NCBI GenBank assembly: GCA_047974745.1
Contig: JBKECO010000021.1
Coordinates: 62,001 to 126,000, forward strand
Source: JBKECO01 sp047974745
GTDB lineage: Bacteria; Bacillota; Clostridia; Lachnospirales; Lachnospiraceae
Direction: 5' to 3'
DNA length: 64,000 bases
In this document: piece after piece, positions 44,301 through 50,974 of the stretch
How positions within the stretch are numbered: position 1 is the first letter of the stretch
Layout of the letters: each line of letters opens with the position of its first letter
The notes under the pieces: generated by a model
Databases searched by the model: none
What the model was told of the DNA's origin: nothing
The model's input: only the letters and a program-made list of their open reading frames with translations
Translations under genes and position numbers: made by a program

Positions 44301-45943
44301 GGTATCATTTTATGGGATGGGCGAAAGAATCAGAATCTCTTACAGCTGATTATGAACCAGGTGATGAAATTCGGACAGGCAGTATAGATGAAGATATCAA
44401 GCTTTATGCAGTGTGGGCACAGAATGCCTATGAAATTGCCTTTGATGCCAATGGTGGAATTGGAACGATGGTGAATCAGAAATGCACCTTTGATGTCAGT
44501 GCAGAATTAAACGACAATCTGTTTACAAGAACGGGATATGATTTTGTATCCTGGAATACAACCAAGGATGGTACAGGAACTACCTATTCAAACAAGCAAA
44601 CGATATTAAATCTTGTGGACAACGGAACAATCACACTTTATGCACAGTGGAAGCCTTATCCTTATACTGTCATTTACGATGCAAATAGTGGAACTGGCAG
44701 TATGGATTCTCAGGTGTTCCAGGTGGATGAGGAGAAATCGCTCTCTAAGAATCTATTCGTAAAAGATGGATATAAGTTTGGTGGATGGTCCTATGAAAGC
44801 GATGGGGCAATTGTATTTGTAGATGAGGAATCTGTGAAAAACCTGACAACCGAAAGAAATGGTATTGTTACACTTTTTGCAGTCTGGACAATAAGCGGAG
44901 ATACGATCTATACGGTTGAATACTATCTTCAGCAGTCGGATGGAACTTATGAAACAACAGCAACCTCAGTAGAACAGTTCACTGGAATGACAAACAGTAC
45001 AGCAACAGCACTAGTGAAAAAATTTGCAGGCTATGTGTTTGATGACGTATCAACATCTAATATAATAAGTGGCCTGATTTCTGGGGATGGATCACTGGTA
45101 TTAAAGCTATACTACAGATTGGAACTCACCGTTTCATTCGATACAAGAGGTGGCAGTGAGAATCCGTCGACACAGACCGTACTATATGGCGAGCAGGCAG
45201 TTGATCCAGGGGATCCTACAAAAGAAGGATACACATTTGGAGGCTGGTTCTATGCCAATGAGGATGGTACAGAAGTTCTATGGGATTTTTCGAATTCAGT
45301 ACTGAAAAGTATGACACTATTCGCAAAATGGAATGTAATTCCAGTTCCATTAACAATAAATCAGAGTATTCAAATACAAAAAGTAGTTCAGAATGGCGCA
45401 AATGATACAAAACTTGAGGATAGAACCTTTACATTCAACTTGACACCAATTTCCGAGAACGCTCCAATGCCAGAAGGTACAGCGAACGCAATACTGACAA
45501 AGAATATACAAGGAGAAGGTACCTTTGATTTTAAAGCCATCCAGTTTACTGAGGCGGATGCGGGAAAGACTTATCAATATCAGGTTACAGAGGTGGACAC
45601 AGCAATTTCTGGCTACACTTATGATAATACAGCATACATCGTGCAGATTGCAATATCCTATAATACTGAGGAGACAGCACTGGAGAAAACAGTCAAGTAC
45701 ATGAATCAGGATGGGCAGGAACTCGCTGGTATTACACAGTGTCTGTTTACGAACAGGTATAAGAAAAAAGCTGTAACAACAACGACGACAACCGTTGTGA
45801 ATACGATTTATACGAATGTAATTCTGCCACTTACAAGTGACGACAGTAAGTTAACGATCTATCTGTTGGCAATCTGCTCTACATCGATTGTACTAATAAT
45901 CGTATTTGTAAGACGAAGGAGAAAAAGGAATAGGAATAACTGA
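38357..45943 (+). CDS. Giant cell-wall-anchored surface protein
   Basis: Secreted protein of 2528 residues. The signal peptide MKKRVISLLLVFMLLAMQ ends near TYA. Residues about 74-153 are Glu/Thr and Ser/Asp repeats (ETETE, SDTESDT), a stalk or wall-spanning part. Residues about 160-1700 are Tyr/Asn/Asp-rich beta-type sequence with no family I can name. About 1715-1800 looks like an SdrD/Cna B-type domain (YVWEESDYNSVYDASN, TDTNGVYSLYMP). About 1935-2325 holds four InlB B-type (Flg_new) repeats, for example GYHFMGWAKE and YTFGGWFYAN. About 2333-2471 is an FctA-like pilin domain with internal isopeptide bonds. The end has LPLTS, a membrane helix and RRRRKRNR, a sortase anchor with Ser in place of Gly. 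Start follows GGAAAGGA. No sortase gene lies in the window. Confidence 0.88.
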   Translation: MKKRVISLLLVFMLLAMQLIGTITYANTDETNLSIESVNEMSDPAEETQTMVSTEIPASETETGSIAEATTEIESESEIATEIETEKETETEIGTETETITETETEIGTETETETISETETETETTDIIIEDSESDTESDTKSDTESDTETEVLSEISPQEAISLMALGDPIQVPDSTNYFVLDTANAVLKTPADFGIGKMGELEFALKFLVTVNDIPEVQRSDIAVTFTIPAGFSVLNMPSISDVTFSQSLNADGSRTVTAICGSSVTASMVGQFTIRQNATTLLNSLSSTQGIYNFDMQIYTGYGTANQVAVSTPTSQSGYTSRLLLQGSTVTPTFTITNISDAYTFMPGELPRALGQTYYSTASASFDALGGMYANATGEGKGFTIKVHKTEGYLTNDCIIQMMLPHSSNTLFKDRNVWYTTYETDDGISVGRGDANNGNLVNILNATTIGSVNFGASTKSGNILGNDYASPRDVSGLSYADIYYKAGTLTLTYYPNVYYNRLYDGDWSTTNYTADSGCTVTYKDFSTGANVTTTGDPLDFHFVNGTTPISAVTRDLSISTNYANNLTTLAQYGYASSNYNDSVKLSALSYFSNVDAGFQIQDNLNISYAYEEAISPVWIGNLGTSNRYGLTYRISITDAATGEVVRIETLVDEESWNAGYTPQTFGTITETAVNGSTLTEWTLTDADTAGNTNYVSKIEVLRTQFEYNLRGTNHGSFTIPTYSWFDYKLRAYHARLSDGTDIPDQYPAKIIRTTSSDQILVQNSGPLSYSYPVTTTHLNDNLKLESYSIGSALMEVNDHEETGVFGRVRINKQADTMLYNVDSDGNTILFGSADYNPVVLEFSGDGITLTDRMERSYQRLLGVWDKDGIYYDLASKGIDAEKYLVTATCAYGTDIETTSNYSSHDYAPYSGQLYKMDAIYAELGIDYAVKIVTALDTVNSWATPYSDNRTDIPILIHKVMPGYLNYDGIIGTNGSTDLPKNLSFTAAIYCEYSDYLSEKVSLNPAKDSNGGTLHGTANSRAYGTARLITGAYSVSASILDQDYYVDPYSALYADNRGRVLSSDYISNGVAQTDAESYMELTRVDLAVPATLQMQYKQAEIDFTGTDEKLLSLTNAISFPFYSRWTVWDFNLEYTLSNGEAKSIDSTLVQYALLAGIRTYYTIPDVDIANGVYLTSLKVTFDDDINWGSNGSKVTSMNWYQYILPSVGLAMNNVNMPETYPGTTIAIGSVSDHETDDTYDKLTVAARVNFTNIFGEDLTSDESKYLTTGSSARIAGQIYYIDALTETLTYSATSVNQGSEISVYANTQWRTDADAVRMFQNNDIKIRPTYYFKVNKDFTYIDGSVSNVPEGTSTTFIPAGTGSGESGDDAYGILKISYANVDFDDLAYAYIYNPSSYAYRNDNPRFRLMTRFDADPVSVAAVSDVWMDTEFDANRDGNSGNEIGIVIETSNSSNMLSDSAPFGDVYGNTTSAKNSNSDGTSEMLFTSIPNTIKVNEQAVLGVVPYAIATAPYQESVSQVSSRDLTDIENLFSERIFMSGDTTTDTYDWEIYVPIMKKGEQYKYNYGGVDQYSDVNAFSVDLMGVDTSDLDSTTNDYRVYYTTDTNPASGAMSGVKAANWVEFKNSTGDAVTSLPDDLSQVTMIKVTIDKILAKDKIFFDLSYKLNEHKQVIGTQTSQNAFYANFKMSANSEYYFGDRGQSSVPLSYNLLDMEVTGYVWEESDYNSVYDASNSTQNIKYVGAQMELYSKQGVLVEQTGNTRTITDTNGVYSLYMPNDGEWDVLLTIPSTRGLVKQNFSGDIAVDSAFDRISYLSEINFTPDVGLSDYTMEHVNAGIYIKPVIAVNDFICHAGTDHEDAIKVTVANEVPNADPAAIALKAGEATNIAELADNRDATADVSGRKSGVVKGVTSVDDGYGGFITKEFKITVYTQVFYDGNTATGGTAPEDTTFYYPSIDEDTGLDVMSDLITIKDQNTLVKTGYHFMGWAKESESLTADYEPGDEIRTGSIDEDIKLYAVWAQNAYEIAFDANGGIGTMVNQKCTFDVSAELNDNLFTRTGYDFVSWNTTKDGTGTTYSNKQTILNLVDNGTITLYAQWKPYPYTVIYDANSGTGSMDSQVFQVDEEKSLSKNLFVKDGYKFGGWSYESDGAIVFVDEESVKNLTTERNGIVTLFAVWTISGDTIYTVEYYLQQSDGTYETTATSVEQFTGMTNSTATALVKKFAGYVFDDVSTSNIISGLISGDGSLVLKLYYRLELTVSFDTRGGSENPSTQTVLYGEQAVDPGDPTKEGYTFGGWFYANEDGTEVLWDFSNSVLKSMTLFAKWNVIPVPLTINQSIQIQKVVQNGANDTKLEDRTFTFNLTPISENAPMPEGTANAILTKNIQGEGTFDFKAIQFTEADAGKTYQYQVTEVDTAISGYTYDNTAYIVQIAISYNTEETALEKTVKYMNQDGQELAGITQCLFTNRYKKKAVTTTTTTVVNTIYTNVILPLTSDDSKLTIYLLAICSTSIVLIIVFVRRRRKRNRNN
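38576..38815 (+). repeat. Glu/Thr and Ser/Asp low-complexity coding repeat
   Basis: Runs of GAAACAGA-type units and TCTGACACTGAA units encode ETE and SDTESDT stretches of the surface protein. Tracts of this kind are prone to length change by slippage. The open frames on the minus strand over it are shadows. Confidence 0.8.
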
Positions 45944-46112
45944 TTGCAGACTTAAACAGAATCTGAGCTAACAGTCTTGAATAAAATGCAGTCAGTTGCA
46001 ATAGAGCTATTTTATAAAACATTTATTTTTTAAAACCATATGTGAAAATGAGTGTTAGACATGGGTAATTAGTCAGTAATTGTAGTCAAAAATGATAAGA
46101 AAAGAGAGGAGT

Positions 46113-46481
46113 ATGGGAGACGAAAGTTATAACGAGAAAAATTACATAGAAAAAATAACGATAGATCCATTTTTGAGTCAGGTTCGACTTTGTGATCGAA
46201 GAGTCAAATTTACACATAAAGAGTATAGTCTGTTTTACTTCTTAATATCCAATCCAAATAAGGTTATTACCAGAAGTGAAATATTAGATCAAGTCTGGGG
46301 TGATGATTTTAAGGGGAGTCCACGTGTAATCGATACTTATATCAAATTGATCAGAATGAAGATCGACAATGATAGATGTATGATCAAGACAGTCTCAAAG
46401 ATAGGTTATAAATTCGAGCAGTGTAGATGGATGGAGATAGAAATTATAAAAGTGATTGCAGAGATCTCCACGGACAATTGA
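46113..46481 (+). CDS. Stand-alone PhoB/OmpR-type winged-helix regulator
   Basis: DNA-binding protein of about 122 residues consisting almost only of the C-terminal effector domain of OmpR/PhoB response regulators: RRVKFTHKEYSLFYFLISNPNKVITRSEILDQVWGDDFKGSPRVIDTYIKLIRMKI and TVSKIGYKFE. It has no receiver domain and no aspartate for phosphorylation, so another signal must control it. ATG 46113 has GAGAGG just ahead; ATG 46092 is an alternative without a site. It follows the giant surface protein by about 170 bases and may regulate it. A short AT-rich gap lies between. Confidence 0.8.
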   Translation: MGDESYNEKNYIEKITIDPFLSQVRLCDRRVKFTHKEYSLFYFLISNPNKVITRSEILDQVWGDDFKGSPRVIDTYIKLIRMKIDNDRCMIKTVSKIGYKFEQCRWMEIEIIKVIAEISTDN

Positions 46482-46492
46482 AAGGGCAGTAT

Positions 46493-46524
46493 AAAAAGGC
46501 AGGGTAAAATACCCTGCCTTTTTT
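46493..46524. terminator. Bidirectional rho-independent terminator
   Basis: GGCAGGGTA and TACCCTGCC with a three-base loop, flanked by As on the left and six Ts on the right. It serves the winged-helix gene on plus and the ZIP gene on minus. Confidence 0.9.
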
Positions 46525-46595
46525 GCGAAGAATAAATTTTTTGACACTTAAATCATGCTTTTGGAACAAGTTTAGCAATATGTGTAAGTTTTTTA

Positions 46596-47420
46596 TTAGC
46601 CCAAAGCGACATCTAATATCATCATAACAGTAAAACCGATCAGGACGCCCAAAGTTGCAACGTCAGTTTTGGAACCGCCTTCTTCCCGCTGTGCCTCAGG
46701 AATCAGCTCTTCAACAACAACGTAGATCATGGCGCCTGCCGCAAAACAGAGGGCATAGGGCAGGATAGGACGAATATAAAATACAGCAAGTGCTCCAAGA
46801 ACACCGGATATCGGTTCTACGAGACCGGAAGCCTGTCCGTATAAGAATGCTCTTTTACGGGAAAAGCCTTCTCGTCTTAATGGAATGGAGACGGCTGCTC
46901 CCTCTGGAAAGTTCTGCAGTCCAATACCGATTGCCAATGCAACAGCACCGGATAAGGTAGCACCGGAAATGTTCCCAGCTGCAGCAGCACCAAATGCCAC
47001 ACCTACAGCCAGACCTTCGGGGATATTGTGCAGTGTTATGGCGAGCACCAGTAGGATACTGCGCTGCCAGGATGTTTTGATTCCTTCAGCCTGAGAGGTT
47101 TCAAGTCCCATATGAAGATGTGGCATCAGTTTGTCCACTCCATATAGAAAAAGTCCGCCTGCCATAAAACCGATGGCAGCTGTCATCCAGGCTGTCTGAC
47201 CAAGCTCTTCGGAAAGAGCAATACCAGGTGAGATCAGCGACCAGAAGCTTGCTGCAATCATCACTCCGGCTGCAAAACCAAGCATGGCATTTAACACGGT
47301 CTTGTTGATGGATTTGAAAAAAAATACTAGAGACGCACCGAGTGCTGTGACAAAGTAGGTAAACAGTGTTCCTGCAAGTGCCTGTTGAACAGGATGCAGT
47401 TGTTCTAGAAATGTAAACAT
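46596..47420 (-). CDS. ZIP family divalent metal transporter
   Basis: Membrane protein of 274 residues with eight helices. The metal sites of ZIP transporters are seen as LAITLHNIPEGLAVGVAF in helix 4 and GIGLQNFPEGAAVSIPL in helix 5, with VVVEELIPEA in a later helix. A histidine-bearing loop (PHLHMGLE) lies before helix 4. It resembles the ZupT/GufA-type bacterial members, which import zinc, iron or manganese. It follows the flavodoxin-like gene by twelve bases on the same strand. Confidence 0.92.
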   Translation of the reverse strand: MFTFLEQLHPVQQALAGTLFTYFVTALGASLVFFFKSINKTVLNAMLGFAAGVMIAASFWSLISPGIALSEELGQTAWMTAAIGFMAGGLFLYGVDKLMPHLHMGLETSQAEGIKTSWQRSILLVLAITLHNIPEGLAVGVAFGAAAAGNISGATLSGAVALAIGIGLQNFPEGAAVSIPLRREGFSRKRAFLYGQASGLVEPISGVLGALAVFYIRPILPYALCFAAGAMIYVVVEELIPEAQREEGGSKTDVATLGVLIGFTVMMILDVALG

Positions 47421-47432
47421 GGAGCCTCCTGA

Positions 47433-47918
47433 TTATGCTTCTTCTAATTTTTTGCAAAAGTTCATGATGGAAATATTTACTTCTGAGAGATTCATTTCCT
47501 TCTTCTGAACAATGGTCAGGGTTTCGATTATCGAAGCATCAGGCAGAAATTCTTTCATTCGCTGAAAACACTTATCACTCGGCCCACCAGCACAGGTCGC
47601 AAGCAGACCAATTTTTTTCGCTGCAATCCTATTATCGGATAAAAAGGATAGCATTGGTGGGGAGACAGTGCCTGCCCAAATCGGTGTAGCCAGAATAATG
47701 GTATCATAAGGATCTGCCTGGAACTGATAAGCTGTAAGTTCCGGCTTATCCCCCATAACTGCACTTTTGCCGCCCCAGATGAACTTGCTGATTTTTCCGC
47801 TAGGGAACTGTTTCTTAGGCTCTAACTTCAGCAGGTCCATTCCAGTTTCTTTGGCGATCATCCTGGCTGCAGTTTCCGTAAAGCCTTCATGTGAAAAATA
47901 AATAATAATTCCTTTCAT
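47433..47918 (-). CDS. Flavodoxin-like protein
   Basis: Flavodoxin-fold protein of 161 residues. The FMN phosphate loop is IIYFSHEGFTETAARMIA and the second loop LATPIWAGTVSPPMLSFL; LLATCAGGPSDKCF is the third. It resembles the flavodoxins of the FldA-related family that lack partner domains and serve as electron carriers or reductases. It is co-transcribed with the ZIP transporter downstream, though the functional link is not clear. Start ATG follows AAAAGGAGCG. Confidence 0.85.
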   Translation of the reverse strand: MKGIIIYFSHEGFTETAARMIAKETGMDLLKLEPKKQFPSGKISKFIWGGKSAVMGDKPELTAYQFQADPYDTIILATPIWAGTVSPPMLSFLSDNRIAAKKIGLLATCAGGPSDKCFQRMKEFLPDASIIETLTIVQKKEMNLSEVNISIMNFCKKLEEA

Positions 47919-48074
47919 AAACGCTCCTTTTAATATTGTTTGTAGAATTGTGTCTGAGATTGTGGAATTATTGTACCATGAGCGGGATAAAAAGTGTAAC
48001 TAATCTTCACGTTTTGATTGTTTTAGGTCAAATGTATCATTAATTAGCTTAGAATACGGTAACTTGTATAACAT

Positions 48075-48104
48075 TTGGACAACCTGGATAGAGCGTGTTA
48101 TGAT
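48075..48104 (+). promoter_or_regulatory. Promoter of the DUF3877 gene
   Basis: TTGGAC (48075-48080), 18 bases, TATGAT (48099-48104). The longest reading frame starts inside it, so translation must begin later, at 48159. Confidence 0.6.
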
Positions 48105-48158
48105 AGTATCTATAATACAAGTGATCCTATGTGCGAGAAAGAATCGGAGGCAGCAGAG

Positions 48159-48707
48159 ATGGCAGAGCAGGATTGGAAGATAGAAAAATTGTATCATTAT
48201 ATGATCGATATGCTTTTAGAACAGGAGCTTAAGCTTGGATACTATGAGGAGGCACTGCGACTTTATTACCCCCGCGAATCTTTGATTCATATCCTGGAGA
48301 TAGAGGAGAACCCGGCCGAATTACAGGATGCCTTGCGTAAATTCGCTGATACCTATCAAGAGAAGCTTGGCAGTATATCATTTCGTGACAACGAGGGCAG
48401 GTACTGCATTCTGATACCGGCAGCAGGCATCCGATATGTGCATGAACATGCTGAGCACAGCCCCTTTTTGCAGGAATTCATCGACTGTATGAGGGATGGG
48501 CATGCGACGATCGAGGAGCTGCGGAGCGTATTTCAAAAGTATTCAGATCATGTGTCTTTTGAAAAAGTAGATCATGGGGAATTTGACTATGTTCTGTTTT
48601 TTGAAGATGGAATTCCGGATGAGTACAGATACTGCATCAGCATGCATGGTGCACATGCAATTTACCACAGATTTAACGAACAAGATTATGTAGAGCTAGG
48701 ACTATAA
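48159..48707 (+). CDS. DUF3877 family protein
   Basis: Soluble protein of about 182 residues that I take to be DUF3877, a family of unknown function seen in Lachnospiraceae. It has no signal peptide, membrane helix or known catalytic motif. It is acidic with several His residues (IRYVHEHAEH, SMHGAHAIYHRF). GGAGG at 48146-48150 supports the ATG at 48159; ATG 48129 is possible. It is followed after eight bases by a membrane acyltransferase-like gene in one transcript. Confidence 0.65.
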   Translation: MAEQDWKIEKLYHYMIDMLLEQELKLGYYEEALRLYYPRESLIHILEIEENPAELQDALRKFADTYQEKLGSISFRDNEGRYCILIPAAGIRYVHEHAEHSPFLQEFIDCMRDGHATIEELRSVFQKYSDHVSFEKVDHGEFDYVLFFEDGIPDEYRYCISMHGAHAIYHRFNEQDYVELGL

Positions 48708-48715
48708 TTACGATT

Positions 48716-49477
48716 ATGAAAAAGACAAGATATTATTTATTAGATGCCCTTCGCGGGCTTACGGTACTTAGTATGGTGCTGTATCACCTGATCTGGGATC
48801 TGAATTTTCTATATGGTCATTCCATGAACTGGTTCCAGACACAGACAGGCTACTTCTGGCAGCAGAGCATTTGCTGGGTATTTATTTTTTTATCTGGCTT
48901 CTGCTTTCGATTTGTCAGCAGGCCCATTAAACGGAATGCTGTGATTTTACTTCTCGGACTTCTCATCAGTGTGGCCACATGGATCGCCATTCCCCAGGAC
49001 AGAGTCCTGTTTGGGATCCTGACGTTTTTGGGATCCGCAGGGTTATTGATGGGATTGATAACCCGGAGACAAAACAAAGAAAGTAAAGATCGCCATGCCG
49101 CAGCTAAGACCATTCTCTTTTTTTTACTGTTTTTGATCCTGAAAAATGGTTACTACGGGTACCTCGGATTTGGCTCTTTAGTTCGGATCGATCTGCCGGA
49201 CTTTTTATATCAAAATCTGGCAACTGCATACCTTGGATTTCCTCCGGCTTCGTTTTACTCGGGCGACTATTTTCCGCTGATTCCATGGTTCTTTTTGTAT
49301 TTGACAGGATACTTTGCGTCTCAAATGAAAGCGGTCAGAGAAAGAATGGATCTGCTTACGAAAGTTCGGATTCCTATTGCAGAATGGATCGGAAAGAGAG
49401 CATTGGTGATCTATGTGCTGCATCAGCCTGCATTGCTTGGGATCTTATATCTATGGGACAGGCTCTTTGGAATATAG
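48716..49477 (+). CDS. DUF1624/heparan-alpha-glucosaminide acetyltransferase-like membrane protein
   Basis: Membrane protein of 253 residues with seven or eight helices. The N-terminus RYYLLDALRGLTVLSMVLYHLIWDLNFL is the signature of the DUF1624/HGSNAT catalytic family, in which Asp-Arg and the His in the first helix are conserved. LIPWFFLYLTGYF and LVIYVLHQPALLG near the end also fit. It may acetylate a sugar or cell-surface polymer using cytoplasmic acetyl-CoA. Second gene of the DUF3877 transcript, ended by a strong terminator. Confidence 0.8.
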   Translation: MKKTRYYLLDALRGLTVLSMVLYHLIWDLNFLYGHSMNWFQTQTGYFWQQSICWVFIFLSGFCFRFVSRPIKRNAVILLLGLLISVATWIAIPQDRVLFGILTFLGSAGLLMGLITRRQNKESKDRHAAAKTILFFLLFLILKNGYYGYLGFGSLVRIDLPDFLYQNLATAYLGFPPASFYSGDYFPLIPWFFLYLTGYFASQMKAVRERMDLLTKVRIPIAEWIGKRALVIYVLHQPALLGILYLWDRLFGI

Positions 49478-49479
49478 TC

Positions 49480-49518
49480 AAAAAAGGACTCACATCAAAT
49501 GATGGAGAGTCCTTTTTT
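49480..49518. terminator. Bidirectional rho-independent terminator
   Basis: AAAAAAGGACTC and GAGTCCTTTTTT arms around a fifteen-base loop, between the acyltransferase-like gene and the xylA stop. Confidence 0.9.
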
Positions 49519-49529
49519 GATCTATGCTG

Positions 49530-50846
49530 TTACCGATACATGATTTGATTGATAATGCTTTCGAGATACTCCTGTTTTCCAGAGCCGGGAAGTTTTGGTT
49601 TTTTCATTTCCAGGGCATAGGATGCAAGTTCCTCCAGAGTTGCTTCGTTGTGTAAGATCCTTGCACCGATTCCTGTTTCAAAGCTCTGATAACGCTCCTT
49701 GACAAAACTGTCAATGGTGCCATCTTCAATGAGCTCGGCTGCTTTGATCAGACCCAGTGCGAAGGTATCCATGCCGAGAATGAAAGCGTAGAACATATCT
49801 TCATAGGTATAGCTCGGACGTCTGGTCTTTGCATCGAAGTTAAATCCGCCGGTGATGCCTCCTGCCTTTAATACTTCATACATACAAAGCACTGCATCAT
49901 ATACGTTGGAGGGGAACTGATCGGTATCCCAGCCCAATAACAAATCTCCCTGATTCGCATCTACGCTGCCCAGCATGCCATTTATGGAACTGATCCTCAA
50001 TTCATGCTGGAAGGTGTGTCCTGCCAGTGTGGCATGATTTGCTTCAATATTCATTTTGAAATCTTTGTCCAGACCATATTCTTTTAAAAAGGCGATTGCA
50101 GTTGCTGCATCAAAGTCATATTGATGCTTCATCGGCTCCTTTGGTTTGGGCTCAATATAGAAATCACCAGTAAAACCAATTTTTCTGCCATAAGCTACTG
50201 CCATACGCATCAGTCTGGCGATATTCTCCTGCTCGAATTTGATATCCGTGTTCAGAAGCGTCTCATAGCCTTCGCGTCCGCCCCAGAATACATAGCCTTT
50301 GCCGCCGAGCTTTACAGTGCATTCCAGTGCTTTTTTGATCTGAGCTGCCGCGAAGCAGTATACATCAGCGGAATTGGTACTTCCGGCACCGTTCATAAAG
50401 CGTGGATTTGAGAACATATTTGCAGTTCCCCACAACAATGAAATTCCAGTCGCTTCCATCTTGACTTTGAGATAGTCTGTGATCTCGTCCAGTCTCTGAT
50501 TTGTCTCATCCAGCGTTTCTGCTTCTGGCACAAGATCTGCATCATGAAAACAAAAATAAGAAATGCCGAGTTTTTGCATGAACTCAAATCCTGCATCCAC
50601 CTTTGCTTTTGCATGCTCCATCGTTCCGGAAACAGCCCCAAAGCTCTTGTCTGTTGAGCCGGTGCCGAACATATCTGCGCCCTGTGCAGACATATTATGC
50701 CACCATGCCATTGAAAATGGCAGATGCTCTTTCATGGTCTTGCCCAAGATGACTCTGTCTGGATCATAGAATTTAAATGAAAATGGATTTTTACTGTTTG
50801 GTCCTTCATAATTTACAACTGGAAGACCCTGAAATATTTCACTCAT
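49530..50846 (-). CDS. xylA: Xylose isomerase
   Basis: Metal-dependent isomerase of 438 residues converting D-xylose to D-xylulose (or glucose to fructose). The catalytic His is in YFCFHDADLVPE. Sugar and metal ligands are in GYVFWGGREGYETLLNTD, FYIEPKPKEPMKHQYDFD and MNIEANHATLAGHTFQHEL. The length and N-terminus (PVVNYEGPNSKNPFSFKFYDPDRVI) are those of the class II long-form enzymes common in Clostridia. No xylulokinase is adjacent; the FGGY kinase at 28649 is xylulokinase-like. It has its own promoter with an inverted repeat just downstream. Confidence 0.96.
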   Translation of the reverse strand: MSEIFQGLPVVNYEGPNSKNPFSFKFYDPDRVILGKTMKEHLPFSMAWWHNMSAQGADMFGTGSTDKSFGAVSGTMEHAKAKVDAGFEFMQKLGISYFCFHDADLVPEAETLDETNQRLDEITDYLKVKMEATGISLLWGTANMFSNPRFMNGAGSTNSADVYCFAAAQIKKALECTVKLGGKGYVFWGGREGYETLLNTDIKFEQENIARLMRMAVAYGRKIGFTGDFYIEPKPKEPMKHQYDFDAATAIAFLKEYGLDKDFKMNIEANHATLAGHTFQHELRISSINGMLGSVDANQGDLLLGWDTDQFPSNVYDAVLCMYEVLKAGGITGGFNFDAKTRRPSYTYEDMFYAFILGMDTFALGLIKAAELIEDGTIDSFVKERYQSFETGIGARILHNEATLEELASYALEMKKPKLPGSGKQEYLESIINQIMYR

Positions 50847-50870
50847 AAATGCCTCCTTTTGATTTTGATC

Positions 50871-50941
50871 AGGTCGTTCGCAAGTGAATCCATACGACCT
50901 TCTATATATGTCATTTTAGTATACGGAGCGGCCGCTTTCAA
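50871..50941 (-). promoter_or_regulatory. xylA promoter and operator-like inverted repeat
   Basis: On the minus strand, TTGAAA (50936-50941), 17 bases, TAAAAT (50913-50918). Just after the expected start lies AGGTCGT-N16-ACGACCT (50871-50877 and 50894-50900), which could bind a regulator or form a hairpin in the leader. The bound regulator is unknown. Confidence 0.6.
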
Positions 50942-50974
50942 TAGGATATTTATAGATCGTGAATTAAAAATGTG

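Noticed and set aside
44160..45330. CRISPR-like spacing of repeats
   Set aside because: The periodic pattern is due to InlB B-type protein repeats in the coding sequence; no direct DNA repeats with unique spacers occur anywhere in the window.
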